Shown in pieces: positions 24,645 to 37,300 of a stretch of 64,000 nt of DNA. The translations under genes and the position numbers were made by a program. Below the pieces are notes generated by a model. That model did no database searches. It was not told the origin of the DNA and worked only from the letters and a program-made list of their open reading frames with translations. Within the stretch, counting starts at the first letter, position 1; every line of letters begins with the position of its first letter. The stretch is from Trichoplax sp. H2 (lineage: Eukaryota > Placozoa > Uniplacotomia > Trichoplacea), in assembly GCA_003344405.1 (NCBI GenBank), contig NOWV01000281.1:1-64000 (forward strand), given 5' to 3'.

Positions 24645-27390
24645 GGAAAGAAAAGATTTTCCGGTGATGTCAAAGTTAAAACAATTGTCATTTTATTCTT
24701 ATATAGAATTCTTTAATTACTTCTACTAACGATCTTTTTAAATCCTGATGAAAATACTACTTGTGTTTCTACATGATACACCTATGACCGCCCTTGGCAA
24801 ACGAGAAAAACAGTAGACGATCAGTGCTCTTCATTTTTGAAAAAAGCAGCTTTACAAGGCTAGAAAATCGATTACCATAACTGCCTTATTATTTGAAAAG
24901 AGAGAAAATAAAATGAGTTTAAATTTTATTTTGTAGAGGTTGCTTAAGTTCTTATCCATGTTATGACTATTCTCGCTATCTCTGACATTATATGAAGATT
25001 TGTCATGGCTAAGCGAAAATAACAGACGGCAAAGATCTTTCTGTAGTAGTTTAAATTGATAGCTTCATAGTAATGGCCATGTTTCAATCTAGGGTAGCTA
25101 TGATCAATTTATTTTATATCAAGAAGGTTGCGAACTCATGCAATTGTTGATATATTGTATCTTGGAAGACACCTTCTACTATCTCTTGCAGTAAATATTA
25201 ACATTCCTATAGCCTTTTAATTGCTTTATGGTGGAATATTGCAAATTTCACAGCATTTAAGCCATCATTAATACATCCAGGATTACAGTCCTGTCAGCTC
25301 TTGTAAATTGCTGATTATACAGTATAATTCAATGTAGAACTCAATGCTATCTAAAAAGGCTGAAGATTAAATCTAAATCTAAGTAGCAATATTCACCCTG
25401 ATAATATAGTTTTAACACCTCATAGACAGCAATAATATTGGCTGTAGTAACAACCATTTTATACCTTTTCATCCCAAAGTGAACTTGAAATTCAAAACAT
25501 GCATCTAAACCTCAGAAATTTAAGAAATAGCACTAGAGTTTTTGATAACCTACAGATGCAATCTGCTTTCCATAGTATTGTATGAGATGACCTTTATAAA
25601 ATGACTAGCTACAAAAACCGATTTGGACTGGAAGGTGATAGCTATTGAGTTAATACTAGAAAAAGGTGTCTGGTCTACGTATTCTGTTCGAGTAAAATTG
25701 CTTTATAACACTTAATAATAATCCCCTAGCATAAGTTATATTGAATTATTACGAAAGGTAAAATAAATTTTCCTTTAATTTCCTTTATCCATGAATCGTT
25801 ATGCACGTACTTTCATCATTCTAATACGGATAAAGTGGATCAAAGAGTTAAAATTTTTCGATAGTTTGGGTACCATGAAGGAGGTAATCAACACTTTTAA
25901 TGAGCTAGATGACTTGGAGATACTAATCAGAATTGGATATATACTGCTGTATTCATGATGGTCATCAGAAATAAAAATGGAGGTATGACAAGAATAAAGT
26001 CATGAGGGGATTTTTTTTGTAACTTACTCATTGCGTTGCTGTATCCTTCCTTGAACATTTTCTACACCATTTCATCAACGTGCCAAACTACCAGTAGTAG
26101 AACCTGAATTAAAACTATGATCTTCGATTATGTGGCACTGAAGGACTTGCCCATTTCATAGCATGTAATCACGACGCCATTGCTCTATTTCCCACTGAGG
26201 GATAACTTTAATCGAGTCATGATAAAATATCTTAAAGCTGTAGACTTATGCGACGACATGGACTACTAAAAAGACTGAGAAAAGACCTTTTTGAGTAGTC
26301 CATGGTTGCGATAACAAGACTGCTGGTAATGAATTTGTAATCCAATATATTAACATGCAAGGAAAATATAAAAATGTTGAAATACCAACTAGCCTACAGC
26401 GATTCTGGTGAATTTATAGTTGATGAACTGAAAAGGATTGATCAATATTCGGGACTTGTGTATAGAAATTTCTTTTTTTTCTTAACGTGTTGAAACAAGG
26501 TAAATTTACGTTAAGTTTCATCATCAAGGTAATGAAAAGCAAATTACTTTCTGTTCTTGTGCGTACACGCACATGATATTATACATTCATAACATCGACC
26601 TTCCGCATTTTATTAGTAATAGTCCACGCTGGTCATTTATAATGGTGATGTGATAGGGATCGATTTTCTAGTAAATAAAGATCAAGAAACTTGAATCCTA
26701 CAAGTTTTTGTATCTACTGTTAGTAAAAAAAGTAGAGCCATGCTTATTTTAGCACCAGTACTAGTACTAGTACTAGTTGAGGAGTTCCATTGCACTCTAA
26801 GCTGTAGGACTGTATATATGCATCTTTATTTACTTCTACGCTTGTTCATCCGGGTAAACCCGGTAGGATAAAACAACAAAAAAATGATTACCTACGGTAG
26901 TCATCAGATCAATTTTCGGATCTATTTATGATGTTTACAATGTTACTTATTTTTAAAAACTCTATGTACATAATAGGACATTGAAATAACTATAAAATGA
27001 TTACACGATACTTCAATGTTCTATTCTCTTTTGCTCTTCTACATTGCACATCTTGAATTGAGGGACATATCGTACATATCCATTTTTCAAAGTGGGTGGA
27101 TTTTCTTCCTTGAGGTATACAATAAGGGCATTTAGCGATTTCCTATTAACGAACGCAAACATCCATAAGAACAAGTTTATACGTGTTAGGTTTTAATTTT
27201 TAATAGGTCGCTTTCTTTTTTCATTAATGTCCTCTTTGAAGTTATCTCAGCAGGCAAGTATCTTAACTTAGTCCCCCTAAAGTTTTGTCTCCATGTTGAC
27301 GGCAAGGTGGAGATTTTTGTGATTACTGTGTAGTTGATCGATCATTCAATCTGCTCTATTACTTCAAAGTCTGATGTCTCCAGTTTTTAT
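24645..27390. other. Intergenic, one short microsatellite
   Basis: No gene was seen. A short run of the hexamer ACTAGT/AGTACT (about four units) lies at 26756-26777. The remainder is AT-rich with stops in all frames. Confidence 0.45.
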
Positions 27391-28570
27391 TTCAACTAAT
27401 TCAATTATTCCTTGTGAAGTAACTTGAATCAAGGAGGATTTTCCCTTCTAATTTGCAATAACTGCCGTCATGGCCTACGTCAATACTGGCAGTGGTAGAC
27501 ATAAAAAAAGAATCCTTTGCATTGCACCAATGGAATATCTGTATATACGATAGCAATGGAATTGTAGACGTCAAAATCTCTTCAACTCGGCACAACGATA
27601 AAACGTCGTCCTGAATTTAACCCATTTTAATTCCTCCTTATTGAAAGTGACTTTGATCAAAGGAGAATTTTCCCTTGCAATTGGCAATAGCTGCTGTTAC
27701 GTTGCCAATATTGATATACTGTAATGGCAGAGGCAAACATGCACGAACTATTTCCAGTGAAATCGTGCCAGAAGGAAATCCTAACAAGATCAACAGTACG
27801 ATACCCTTGGAGCTAATATCATAAAGCTCCAGTCACTTTAACCAGGCATTACTAACCAAAAAACAGTCGGTAATTGAACCAATTTAATTTCTCCTTATCA
27901 AAACTAACTTTTGATCAACGGAGAATTTCCCTTGCAATTGGCAATAGCTGCCGTCATGTTGACCCATATTGATATTTTGAAAGTAGTAAACATGGAAAAA
28001 AATCAATTCTCACTGAAATAGCAGCAAGAGAAAATCGATACAATACGTAGAGTAAGAATAAGACAATACCACTGCAACTGCAATAGAAAAAACTTGAGCC
28101 TTCAATCATGGACCACAACAAAACGTAGTCCTTCATTGAATCCATTTATTTCATAAACCACTATTATCCAAAAAGTAACTATGATCAAAAGAGAATTTTC
28201 CTTGTCATTAGCAATGACTGCCATCATGCTGGCCAATATCGACATTAGCCATAGCAGACATGAAAATTGAAACACCCAAGATTCCACTGCAGCTGTAATA
28301 AACCCTCAATCTTTTCAACTCTTATTCATTTCTATTTGCTCATTCAGTGCAATTTAGATTATAGGAAAATTGGGGGGAATCATATGATCCCATTTTTCCT
28401 AGCAATGGCTACCATCATTTTCGATTTTTTTAGCCCATGTTGATTGGCACTCGCACCTATTTCAATTCACCATTTCCAGTGGAAATAGCAAGAAAGGAGC
28501 GAGAGAGAAACTGCGCCGGGATCAAACTGTATGATACCGTTGAAGCTGTAATCAAACCTGTAACGAAAGG
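27391..28570. repeat. Degenerate tandem array, five units of about 190-270 bp
   Basis: A core of gagaattttcccttgcaatt followed by ggcaatagctgccgtcatg and a ccaatattgatat-like word recurs with the inner core near 27455, 27684, 27941, 28211 and 28402. A second shared part, caacaaaacgtcgtcc followed by ttaacccatttt, precedes each core in units two to four. The array ends where the promoter-like block of the second ETS gene begins. Short minus-strand frames inside it are by-products of the repeat. Confidence 0.8.
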
Positions 28571-28830
28571 GTGATCCAGACGAGGTGTCAATCATGACAC
28601 AATACCGTCAAGAAAGGAGTCAACTAGAGTGATTGACGAGCGCATTCTGCTTTGACGAGTGTATACTACGCCACTTGCAAGTGTGGCACACTAGAGCACG
28701 TATTGTATGTTATCCATTTGTGGTGTGTCCTCGGTATCGGTACAATACGGTTCGGTAACAGACCATTACGGTAATGGACCGTGGCTATTGTAGTAGGTTA
28801 GTTTCCATTGATTGTTTTGAAAAAGGACAA

Positions 28831-28838
28831 TGACGTCA
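28831..28838. promoter_or_regulatory. cAMP-response element (CRE), perfect palindrome
   Basis: TGACGTCA, the full consensus site for CREB/ATF bZIP factors. It sits about 765 bases upstream of the ETS start codon, with two CCAAT boxes in the next 60 bases. A chance match is possible but less likely in that company. Confidence 0.55.
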
Positions 28839-28858
28839 GAGGATGGTAATTCGCTGCT

Positions 28859-28898
28859 ATTGGTTGAAAAATTGTGGTGGGGTTGATCCTTGGATTGG
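28859..28898. promoter_or_regulatory. Pair of inverted CCAAT boxes
   Basis: ATTGG occurs at 28859-28863 within CTATTGGTTG, and again at 28894-28898 within GGATTGGTTC, 35 bases apart. Both are NF-Y-type sites on the minus strand. A forward site GCCAATCAGA lies near 29348, about 250 bases from the ATG. Confidence 0.5.
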
Positions 28899-29595
28899 TT
28901 CCGTATCTGCGCAATAGGCTTGTACGCAGATGTGGACGTGCTTTCTGAATCGCATAGAATGGCCATGAGGCTGTACGGATGTATGATACAGTTCGGTTCA
29001 GAAATTGCTATGAAATGACAGCCAAGGTTGTCTTTTGTTGCAATGTGGGCAGGGTAGGGCCGTATCAAACGCAGAAAAACAACAACAAAACTATACAATA
29101 GAAAGTATGGTAAGAAGTGGCTACTGTACTGTAGCCTTTCTTCTCTTTGTCTCCTTGGAAAATCCCATACTAATACACTACCGATACGATACTGTACTAG
29201 TATGACGTAAAAAGAAAACATCCTTGACCGCCTACGCTGTACTGTACTGGTGTGTTTGCCAATTTTACAGTCCAAAGTCTTGCAGCATACATTGTACTGT
29301 AAAGGATCTTTTTAAAGAGCACTCCTACAGCGCTAACACTTCATTTGCCAATCAGACGATCAACGGTGAAGAAGCAACCAACAAACCCGCCGACTATCCT
29401 ATCGCTTTGAAACGCAGTTTTGTACTGCAATCTTGACGCATCTTAACTACCAACATTATAGACAAGTTACAGAAAAGGCCTGAAAAAATTGCCTTGAAAC
29501 CTTGCAAACTGAGAGTAGATACGGTAGAAGCGGATTATCGCTTTTGGATGATTGAAGCACTTTGATTAGCCAGGATAGAGAATCGACCCAAGATA

Positions 29596-31199
29596 ATGAA
29601 AGGAATTCTACAAGCAGCTTGTGTCTATAACGGTAAATACTATCTGCTCTATTGATGTTATGAAGTTGACCATGATAGACAATCAATTTAGGTAGAATAA
29701 GCTGCTAATAGGGATTGCTTCATACAAAGTTTGAAACTGATTATTGATTTTGGGATAGATGATGACCTACTGCAACCATCAGAATATTTGAACGAGGTAC
29801 TAATGGCAATAGACGAGGTCGAAAGTAAGTAGTCAGACTCGGTACTTTGCTGTAGTTATCGATTAATATGGGCATCCACGATTTACATTTGTTATCTACT
29901 GGTTGTTTTAGGGAAAGATGCACAACAGCAAAACCGACTCATTGGTCGTTCTCCTTCGCGACCGTCTACCGATTTCATGGCGATCTATAGTCCACCAGTA
30001 ATAAATGACATACACTTGCATCAGTATAACGAGAATTCCTCCGAAAATAGCAGTAACGTATGGAATTACAGTGATCAAGACAGCGATTCTGATCACGGCT
30101 ATGATTCATACAACAGTAAGTTAATATTAAAAATGATAATACCGTATAGTATACAGTACAGTGTGTGCTGTTGATTTTATTATTGTTATTGTCGTCTTCA
30201 TACCAGACCAATATAATAACCGTACATTATACTATTATTTTGATAAGGTTCAGAAAATGCTCGTTTATATAGAAATGAATGTGTTCATGAACTAATTTCC
30301 TACGTTAAATTAACAAATTAGACAATACTTTTGTAAGCTGATTTTATGATTCAAGTATTGAAATTGATAGCAGTGTTCTTGCACTGTCATTACAGATCTG
30401 AACGATACCGTAACTGGTCAAAATCGTAGATACCCAGACAATGGCTTTCAATTTCACATGGATGCTATTGAAAATACATCTTTCACGACTTCTGGTATGT
30501 TGCTTACTACAAAATGTGTGATAAGCTTAATAGCGTAGACACGATTCACTTCTACTCTTTATGACAATTTTCTATTGCTAAACGCCCAATTAGATTCATT
30601 CTTCAATCCTTTGCCGCCAAATGACTTTAGCGAATATGACGCTTCAAGCGAGGGTCCTAGTTCGCCTGATAGTATTTATGGTGGTAATAATGAAATCAAG
30701 AAGCCTATAAAAGATAATCGTCGCCGTAAGAAGTTTAAAGGTAGTTAGTTAGCTAGTACTTTTGATGCTCATCTTTTATGGTGCCACCCTAAGCCTTTAA
30801 TGCAGCTATGATATGAACAAGATTTAGTATAATTTTAAATTAATTATAGCAATCTTTCGTTGTACAGGTGAAGCGTCTCAACCGCTAACCTTATGGGAGT
30901 ATATCCTGATGAATTTAATTGCACCAGAATCGAAGGAATTCGTCAAATGGAGTAATGAAGCTAATGGCGAATTTATCATCAAAGACTCTAAATTGCTTGC
31001 AGAATCGTGGGGGATTCATAAATGCAAGCAGCCTACGACGTATGAAAACTTGTCCAGATCATTACGCTATTACTATGGAGAAAAGATCCTGGAAAAAGTA
31101 CAACATCGCCGTTTAATGTACAGATTTATCAAGCGTGAACAATTTAATAATTCTAAACAAAGATACTTAAATTTAAAAAGGAAAAGAGACCGATTTTGA
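29596..31199 (+). CDS. ETS-domain transcription factor, ESE (ELF3/EHF)-like
   Basis: Six exons: 29596-29632, 29759-29824, 29912-30115, 30396-30494, 30594-30740 and 30868-31199 (stop). They encode 294 residues, and all five introns are GT-AG and phase 1. The N-terminal part is acidic and Asn/Ser-rich (NEVLMAIDEVE; YSDQDSDSDHGYDSYN), with a basic patch RRRKKFK just before the last exon. The ETS domain fills residues 191-272 of the last exon: LTLWEYILMNLI, then SWGIHKCKQPTTYENLSRSL, then HRRLMYRF. Both recognition-helix arginines (LSRSLR) are kept. ILEKV and RRLMYRF resemble the ESE group. Ser replaces the usual Leu before the conserved Trp, and the usual KNKP turn reads KCKQP. No PNT domain is seen, although vertebrate ESE factors have one. 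The 12-residue first exon was chosen for its ATG, donor and phase. It is a nuclear DNA-binding regulator by family. Confidence 0.88.
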
Positions 31200-34100
31200 G
31201 CAAAACGTTTTAGTACCATGTTAACGTTCCCTTTTTCACCGAATGCGGTGAGCTTAGTGGGAGTTTAAAGGTGGTAATACCGATTTAGCTTCGATGTTGT
31301 CTGTAGTGGTAGTTTAACAAGGATGATTTTAATTTATCTGAGTAAAGTTTAAAAGTAAACTATCGAGTTGATTTGCTTCTCTACTATGAAATTAAAATAG
31401 ACCAAGTAAATATTATTCTAAAAAGAAATGAAGATTTAATGTTATGTAATGTTATATAGTACGTCTCTTTCCGCAGTATTGTACCAGAATTCAACAGGAC
31501 AACGTGATGTTGTACAATACTGAATTTTATCCATAGATATGTAATGAAGATTAGCTGTTTTTATTCTTGAAAGAAGCTGTTGAAGTAAACTATTGTGCAC
31601 AGTAGTATTTCTTCAATTGCCGTTTAGATAGCATTGACAAAAGCAGTGCAGCTAGTTTTAGTGCTTACGCTTATTCTGTGTAGACCAGACAACATCGATG
31701 TTTAGTTTAGTCAGTCAGTTTATAAAAGAAAACATTTTATTAACTACACTTGTCATTAACTCATATTGCAGCATCGCTGTTGCCCCATGTGTTAATTTCC
31801 AAAATATGCATGGAAAGCGATTGTTGTATTCTGCAACTGATCAATTCATGTTTGAGCTTATACGCGTCTATGTAATGTTGTAACTTAGCTGATAACTGTT
31901 AATGAAGTACATGGAATTACTTAGCTACATACCGTGCGTATAACCAATATGGCAAGGTAGATCTTGTTTTAACTAGAGTTAGAAATGCATAGGTTGGTGT
32001 TGATTAACTGTGATTATAAATAAAACCGTAGCTTGTAGTTAGATAAATGATTGTCATTTCTTTGCGCGTGATCAACTTTACGAAAGCATGAGGAAATAGT
32101 AGACCACTTAGCCAATCTCGTAATTAGACAATAGTGTAAGATATACTGTATGCAGATTGCATGATAATGAAACAATATATAAAATTGCTGTCCGCGATAC
32201 CAAGACCAGCGATATTGTAAAATAAATAATTAATCAGGCGATTTTAGTTTAAGTATCTTGTTTATACACACCACTTGGCAATGCTAGCATATAGGCTGAT
32301 TTTTTATCATGCGTTGCAGCCGATTGCTATACAGTAACCGGGTATTAGCTAAAGTACCTCCACTCTGATCGTAGATATTATGCAATAACCCATAATCTAG
32401 ATAGCAGAAGACATCTTTGAAAAATACTGCAGTAGATTCGCTAATTTGCAAATAGAATACTGCACACTGTACAGTACAGTAGATGCTTTGCCTAGCTGTA
32501 TGTGCACGTATATAATGTACTGTATCATGAATAGCTAGATATGGCATACTTCTATAGTATATGAATTTGCAGATAGTATACTTTACCATGGACTACTAGA
32601 TGCACCTTGCAATGCATAGTCTTACACTGGTACATGCTTTGTCAAGCTGTACGCGAATACATTATCATACATATCTGTCTTTAATTAATAGAACGATACG
32701 ACATACTGTACTTCTACTGCATATGAATTCGAAAATATAAAAACAGCGTGCCATTAACTGCTTATCCACTACCGTTGTAATGATCTAATTTGTGACAACA
32801 AATGAACGATGTATAACATCAACTTAGAATTTAAAATTTTATTGATTGGTATTAAAAATATTAGACATTGGCACATTTAATAGTTATAAAATCCAGCTCA
32901 GTTAAATACAGATGATGCTCCAATTTAGGAAATTGGTATTTAATTACACTTAGGTAGACTACTGCATCTTCCCTAGTGTTAGGAATACAGTATACAGAAA
33001 CTGTAAAATAGTGAACTCATGATGGCACAACTGTGCAGCAATATTTCATCATTGAATACGTACAGTACATGCTTTTGCAACAGTATCATTCACTATACGA
33101 GTATTAATTCTCTGACATTGTACGTCTATTTTGTAAAATTCTAAAAATTAATATTATTTCAAGTCAAAAATAATTAAGTTCTAGTTATGACAACCATTTT
33201 TATATAAATTCAAATGAAGGAAATGCCGTGCCGTAGAAGTCAGTAATGGAATAATAATAACATCAATAATCACTACATATGATGCATACTGTTATATAAA
33301 TACGTATAGACATTGAGTTAACAACTAGTTGATAAGGTAACTTCGATCGAAATAGTGACTACCTTCATTGATTCTACACTAATTATAAAAAAATTAGAAA
33401 GTATAAAATAAAAATTTATACCTAATATACAAATCTTTTATAAAAATGGGATAAATGGTGATGACCAAAATCTAGCTAAGTGTATGGTAGATATGCTAAT
33501 TAATTGAAAAGTCGTTCTGGGCACAAATTACATAAACAGTTTTAATTGACAGAAAGTTGAAGCCTATTTAAGCATAGCTACATCAGATACTAGCTTAAAT
33601 AAAATAACTAAACTGTCCAACATATCTATTTATAAATGAGTAATATAATAGTACAGATGGCGAGCGGATACATTTTATATGCTCGTGTATGTTTACTGTA
33701 GTTAGTTTCACTTTGGATCATAGGTATTTTACAAATTTATCGAGCTTTCAACTTTATCCATCTTAGAAGTATATATGGTAGACCAAAATTTACAAATAGA
33801 TACGAGAGATTGATGTGAGATGAAAACCAAGGTCGATTTTGTTGTTATAAATTCATTGGTAAATAATACGTATAGACGTATCATTACTCCTTAAATCGGT
33901 AGGTAGCTGTGTCTTTCGTCTATTATTTAATAAAAGATTAGAAAGTAATTAGAATATCCATTCAGTTTTAAGAATTAACTCGATCTTTAAGACGGTTTGG
34001 CCAATATTGTTGCAGAATGATTTTCTCCCATTTTTGCAATTTTTTCTCGCATCTTGATCTTGACAGTTAGTTTTACTACGCGTAGCTTTTAAGACTTGAA

Positions 34101-34344
34101 TTAGAATTATCATCAGTTCTGATTTTATCATAATATACGTATATTACATTACGTAATTACTACTTCATATATATATATGTGTGGGATAATAATAATTGAA
34201 ACAGCTATTGCATCTCATCTATCCAAATTATCTAGTAGTTGCTGCTGTCTGCAAAGTTAAATTTGTTAGCTGTTCTCCATGCATCGATATAATACGGAGT
34301 ACAACTAAAAGTGTACACTGTAAATAATGATAATCCATCGTTAT
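31200..34344. other. Spacer between convergent ETS and cadherin genes
   Basis: Contains the 3' untranslated regions of two genes that end towards each other. AATAAA words at 32019 and 32221 are possible plus-strand poly(A) signals. Several TACTGTA/TACAGTA words occur near 32470, 32517 and 33061. No exon was supported; the 101-codon minus frame at 32284-32589 lacks protein character. Confidence 0.45.
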
Positions 34345-37300
34345 TTATACATATTCTGCTGGTGGCGATAATATTGGTTGTTGATTATCGGCTAGACTAC
34401 GCTTGACAGCGGGATAACTGGATACAGGTGCCGATGAAGCTGGTCCTTTAGTTAATGGTGAAGCCTGTGGTCTATACTTAAATTTTCGTTTTCCCTTTAA
34501 TTCGCTATCACTAATTCCTTTTTTAGTTGGAGCTATTGGATTTACTTTTTTCTCCATCTTGTGCCGATAGGGTGGTACTTTGCCACGTTGTAATGTATTG
34601 TAAGAATCAGATTCTCCTTGTTGTGAATTGATCTTGCGAAGGTGGAAACTTTTTTCATGGCGATCACTACGTTCGCCATCGCTATCGGTACTACTTGGTG
34701 GCTCGAGTAAATCATCTAGCGGATCATCGACTGGGCCTTCATCGCTTGTTGATGAGACAGCTTCTAATTCACCAATGATACTACCATCCGATTCTGGCAT
34801 AGTCGATAATCGATTAAATTGTTGATGTAATAAACCACTGGGATAGCCATAACGTAGACCTTTGTAAGGAGCGGGAACAGGGCCATTTTGGATACTCCCT
34901 TCTAATTCACTTTCATACAGGCCATCGCCATCAATACTAGTGAGATCGAGATCATAATGTTCTAATGGCTCAGTTAACTTTAATGGATGGTGTGGATGAT
35001 GATTATTATTGACTTGTGTCATTGGTGCTTGATGTGCAACATGAGCATTATTGTTCGGTATTATTCCACGACGATGAGGATTACGAACATCTTGCTTATT
35101 ATTCATGGGTGGATTTCGTGTAGTCATTTCAATTTCGACATTGTTTTGACGATGTGGAAATGTAGGATAATGTGCATGGTGTTGATCAAGAGTATTAGCA
35201 TCCCGATTATGATGATGCTTCGTAGACGATTCAACAGGTAGACTTTTAACACTACTTGGCTTCGATTTTCTACCGCCGCGACTTCGATTTAAAATATCAT
35301 GTTGTAAACTATGACTACTGTTACTTTTATTCATACGCTCATTTTCACTTTCAGTAAAATTGCCATTTTCACTATCTTTAACTGGATCACTACATGAATC
35401 TTCCAAAAGATCGCCAATGTCTGTTCTTGAATTTTCAGTTGTTTGAGTTTTTTCACTATCGACAAATGCTTTATTAGCGATTCCACCATTATTACCATAA
35501 TTATTATTACTTTCATTGGTTTGATCAAGTGGATTATTATCATCATTTTCAGTTAACGAATGCGTTTGTTTTTTCGATTTTCGACGCCGACGGCGCCTTT
35601 CTTTCTTAACAACGATATAAATTAATATGGCAATCACTATGCTTGAAATAGCCGCAAAAACGATTGCTAATATTAAAGCAATCGGTACTGGCTGATTCTG
35701 AGGCCCGGGTTGGACGCAATCATAACCACCATCAGATCGGCCTTGACAAGTTGTACCTTGTAAGCATGGCGATGATAGGCAAACTAGCGCAGTTTCGCAT
35801 ACTTCACCGGTAAAATTAGTTAAACAACTACATGTAAACATGGTAGTCGATGATTTTGATGGTATACATGTTGCGTTATTCTTACACGGACGAGATCGGC
35901 ATGCACCAAGATCAACACAAGTATAATTTTCCCAATTATCTTGGCAATAACTGCTATTACTGGGGCATGGTGATGATGCACAAACAGGGCTGCCATCGCA
36001 GCCTTGGCTAATGCCGTTACTCTGGCTAGATAGAACAAAAACTGTATTTTGGCTTGAATTTTGCGCTGTATTAAGTGGCAAGCTATAATCGTTGGCTTTT
36101 AAATTATTTAAACAGCCAGAAAATGGTGTTATAACACCACCATCAAGAATTTGTCCACTTGGTCCATTGGCTAGTGTCAGTGATTTTAAATCAATACCTA
36201 AAAAATTTAGAGTAGGCTGAGAAAATTGCTTGCTGTTCTTGATATTATCCACTAGCAACGAAATAGTTCCATTAGAGTATCTTATCACTTGGACAGTATG
36301 CCAGAGCCCATCATGAACAAATTTATTAACTTCAACATAACCTTGAGTTGTGGAATTGACAATTACAGAGTATCTTATTAAGCCAAGGTATACCTAATAT
36401 AGAATGGAATCAAAAATCAAGATAAAATCAATGTAACTACCAACCTCTGTGAAAGAAACTAACTTTGAAACTTAATGTGGATACTAATCTTACCTGTAAG
36501 ACAGTTGAATTTGTTTTACCCGTAGCGTAGAAAATAATCCCATTTAATCTACGTGTCCTAATACTGATTGAAATTTGACTTTTCTGAGTATTAATAGATA
36601 GGTCACGCTTGCGTTGTCGTTGTCTAGCAATTGAGCTAACTAAATTTTGGATTGTTAGAGATCGATAATAGGCTGCACTCAGAGTATAGCTGATGAAAGC
36701 GTTATTTCCCAAAGTAATCCCTCTAGAAGCTACAGCAAGAGGTAATACAAAAGGTTAATTAGACAAGAAATGAGCTGAATTACAAAGTGTGGTGTTTAAA
36801 TGGATAATAGGATAATTAAGTACAGACATTAACTATAAATAGCCCTAATAAAATTATTGTATATTGATTCTACGTATTAGAATAAAGTGCTAAATTAATA
36901 GGATTAGCATTTAAAAGAAAGATAGAGATCTTGAATAAAGTTTCTCTAAGCAATAATGAAATTGAGCGCATTGTACCTTGATTACAAAATGTTCCAGTTC
37001 TATTTTGGCTACATTGACAGCTTGCAGTAAACCAATTATCGATGCATCGGCTATTATCCATACAAGGATTTGGACTACAAACAGATCGACGTAAACATGT
37101 TGCTAGGATTCCGGAAGATTGCGTTAAATTTTGACGCTTAATATCGGCGTGATTGATTTGAATGCTACGCATACATCCAATAAATGATGATGAATGTAAA
37201 CGAGTAGGATATTGAGTTAAAATATTAACAGATTGAATGCCACCAAGATAACTTGAAGCAGATTGGAGATTAAACGCCCTAGTAACGATCGATACAATCA

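Larger units (their letters stand above)
28571..29595 (+). promoter_or_regulatory. GC-richer promoter-like block upstream of the second ETS gene
   Basis: About 1 kb with visibly higher GC and more CG dinucleotides than its surroundings, ending at the ATG of the ETS gene at 29596. It contains a perfect palindromic CRE, several CCAAT boxes and repeated TACTGTA words. It probably includes the promoter and 5' untranslated region. The transcription start cannot be placed by eye. Confidence 0.6.

Noticed and set aside
28766-29275. Minus-strand open frame of 169 codons in the GC-richer block
   Set aside because: It starts at TTG, has no recognisable domain, and overlaps the CRE and CCAAT boxes. Its length is explained by the higher GC, which lowers stop frequency.
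29692-29711. A 20-base intron that would join an ATG at 29661 to a frame open from 29712 in the ESE-like gene
   Set aside because: The phases fit, but 20 bases is too short for an animal intron. The exon pair 29596-29632 and 29759-29824 gives a normal 126-base phase-1 intron.
32284-32589. 101-codon minus-strand frame between the ETS and cadherin genes
   Set aside because: It has no domain, no splice context, and a composition typical of random AT-rich sequence.
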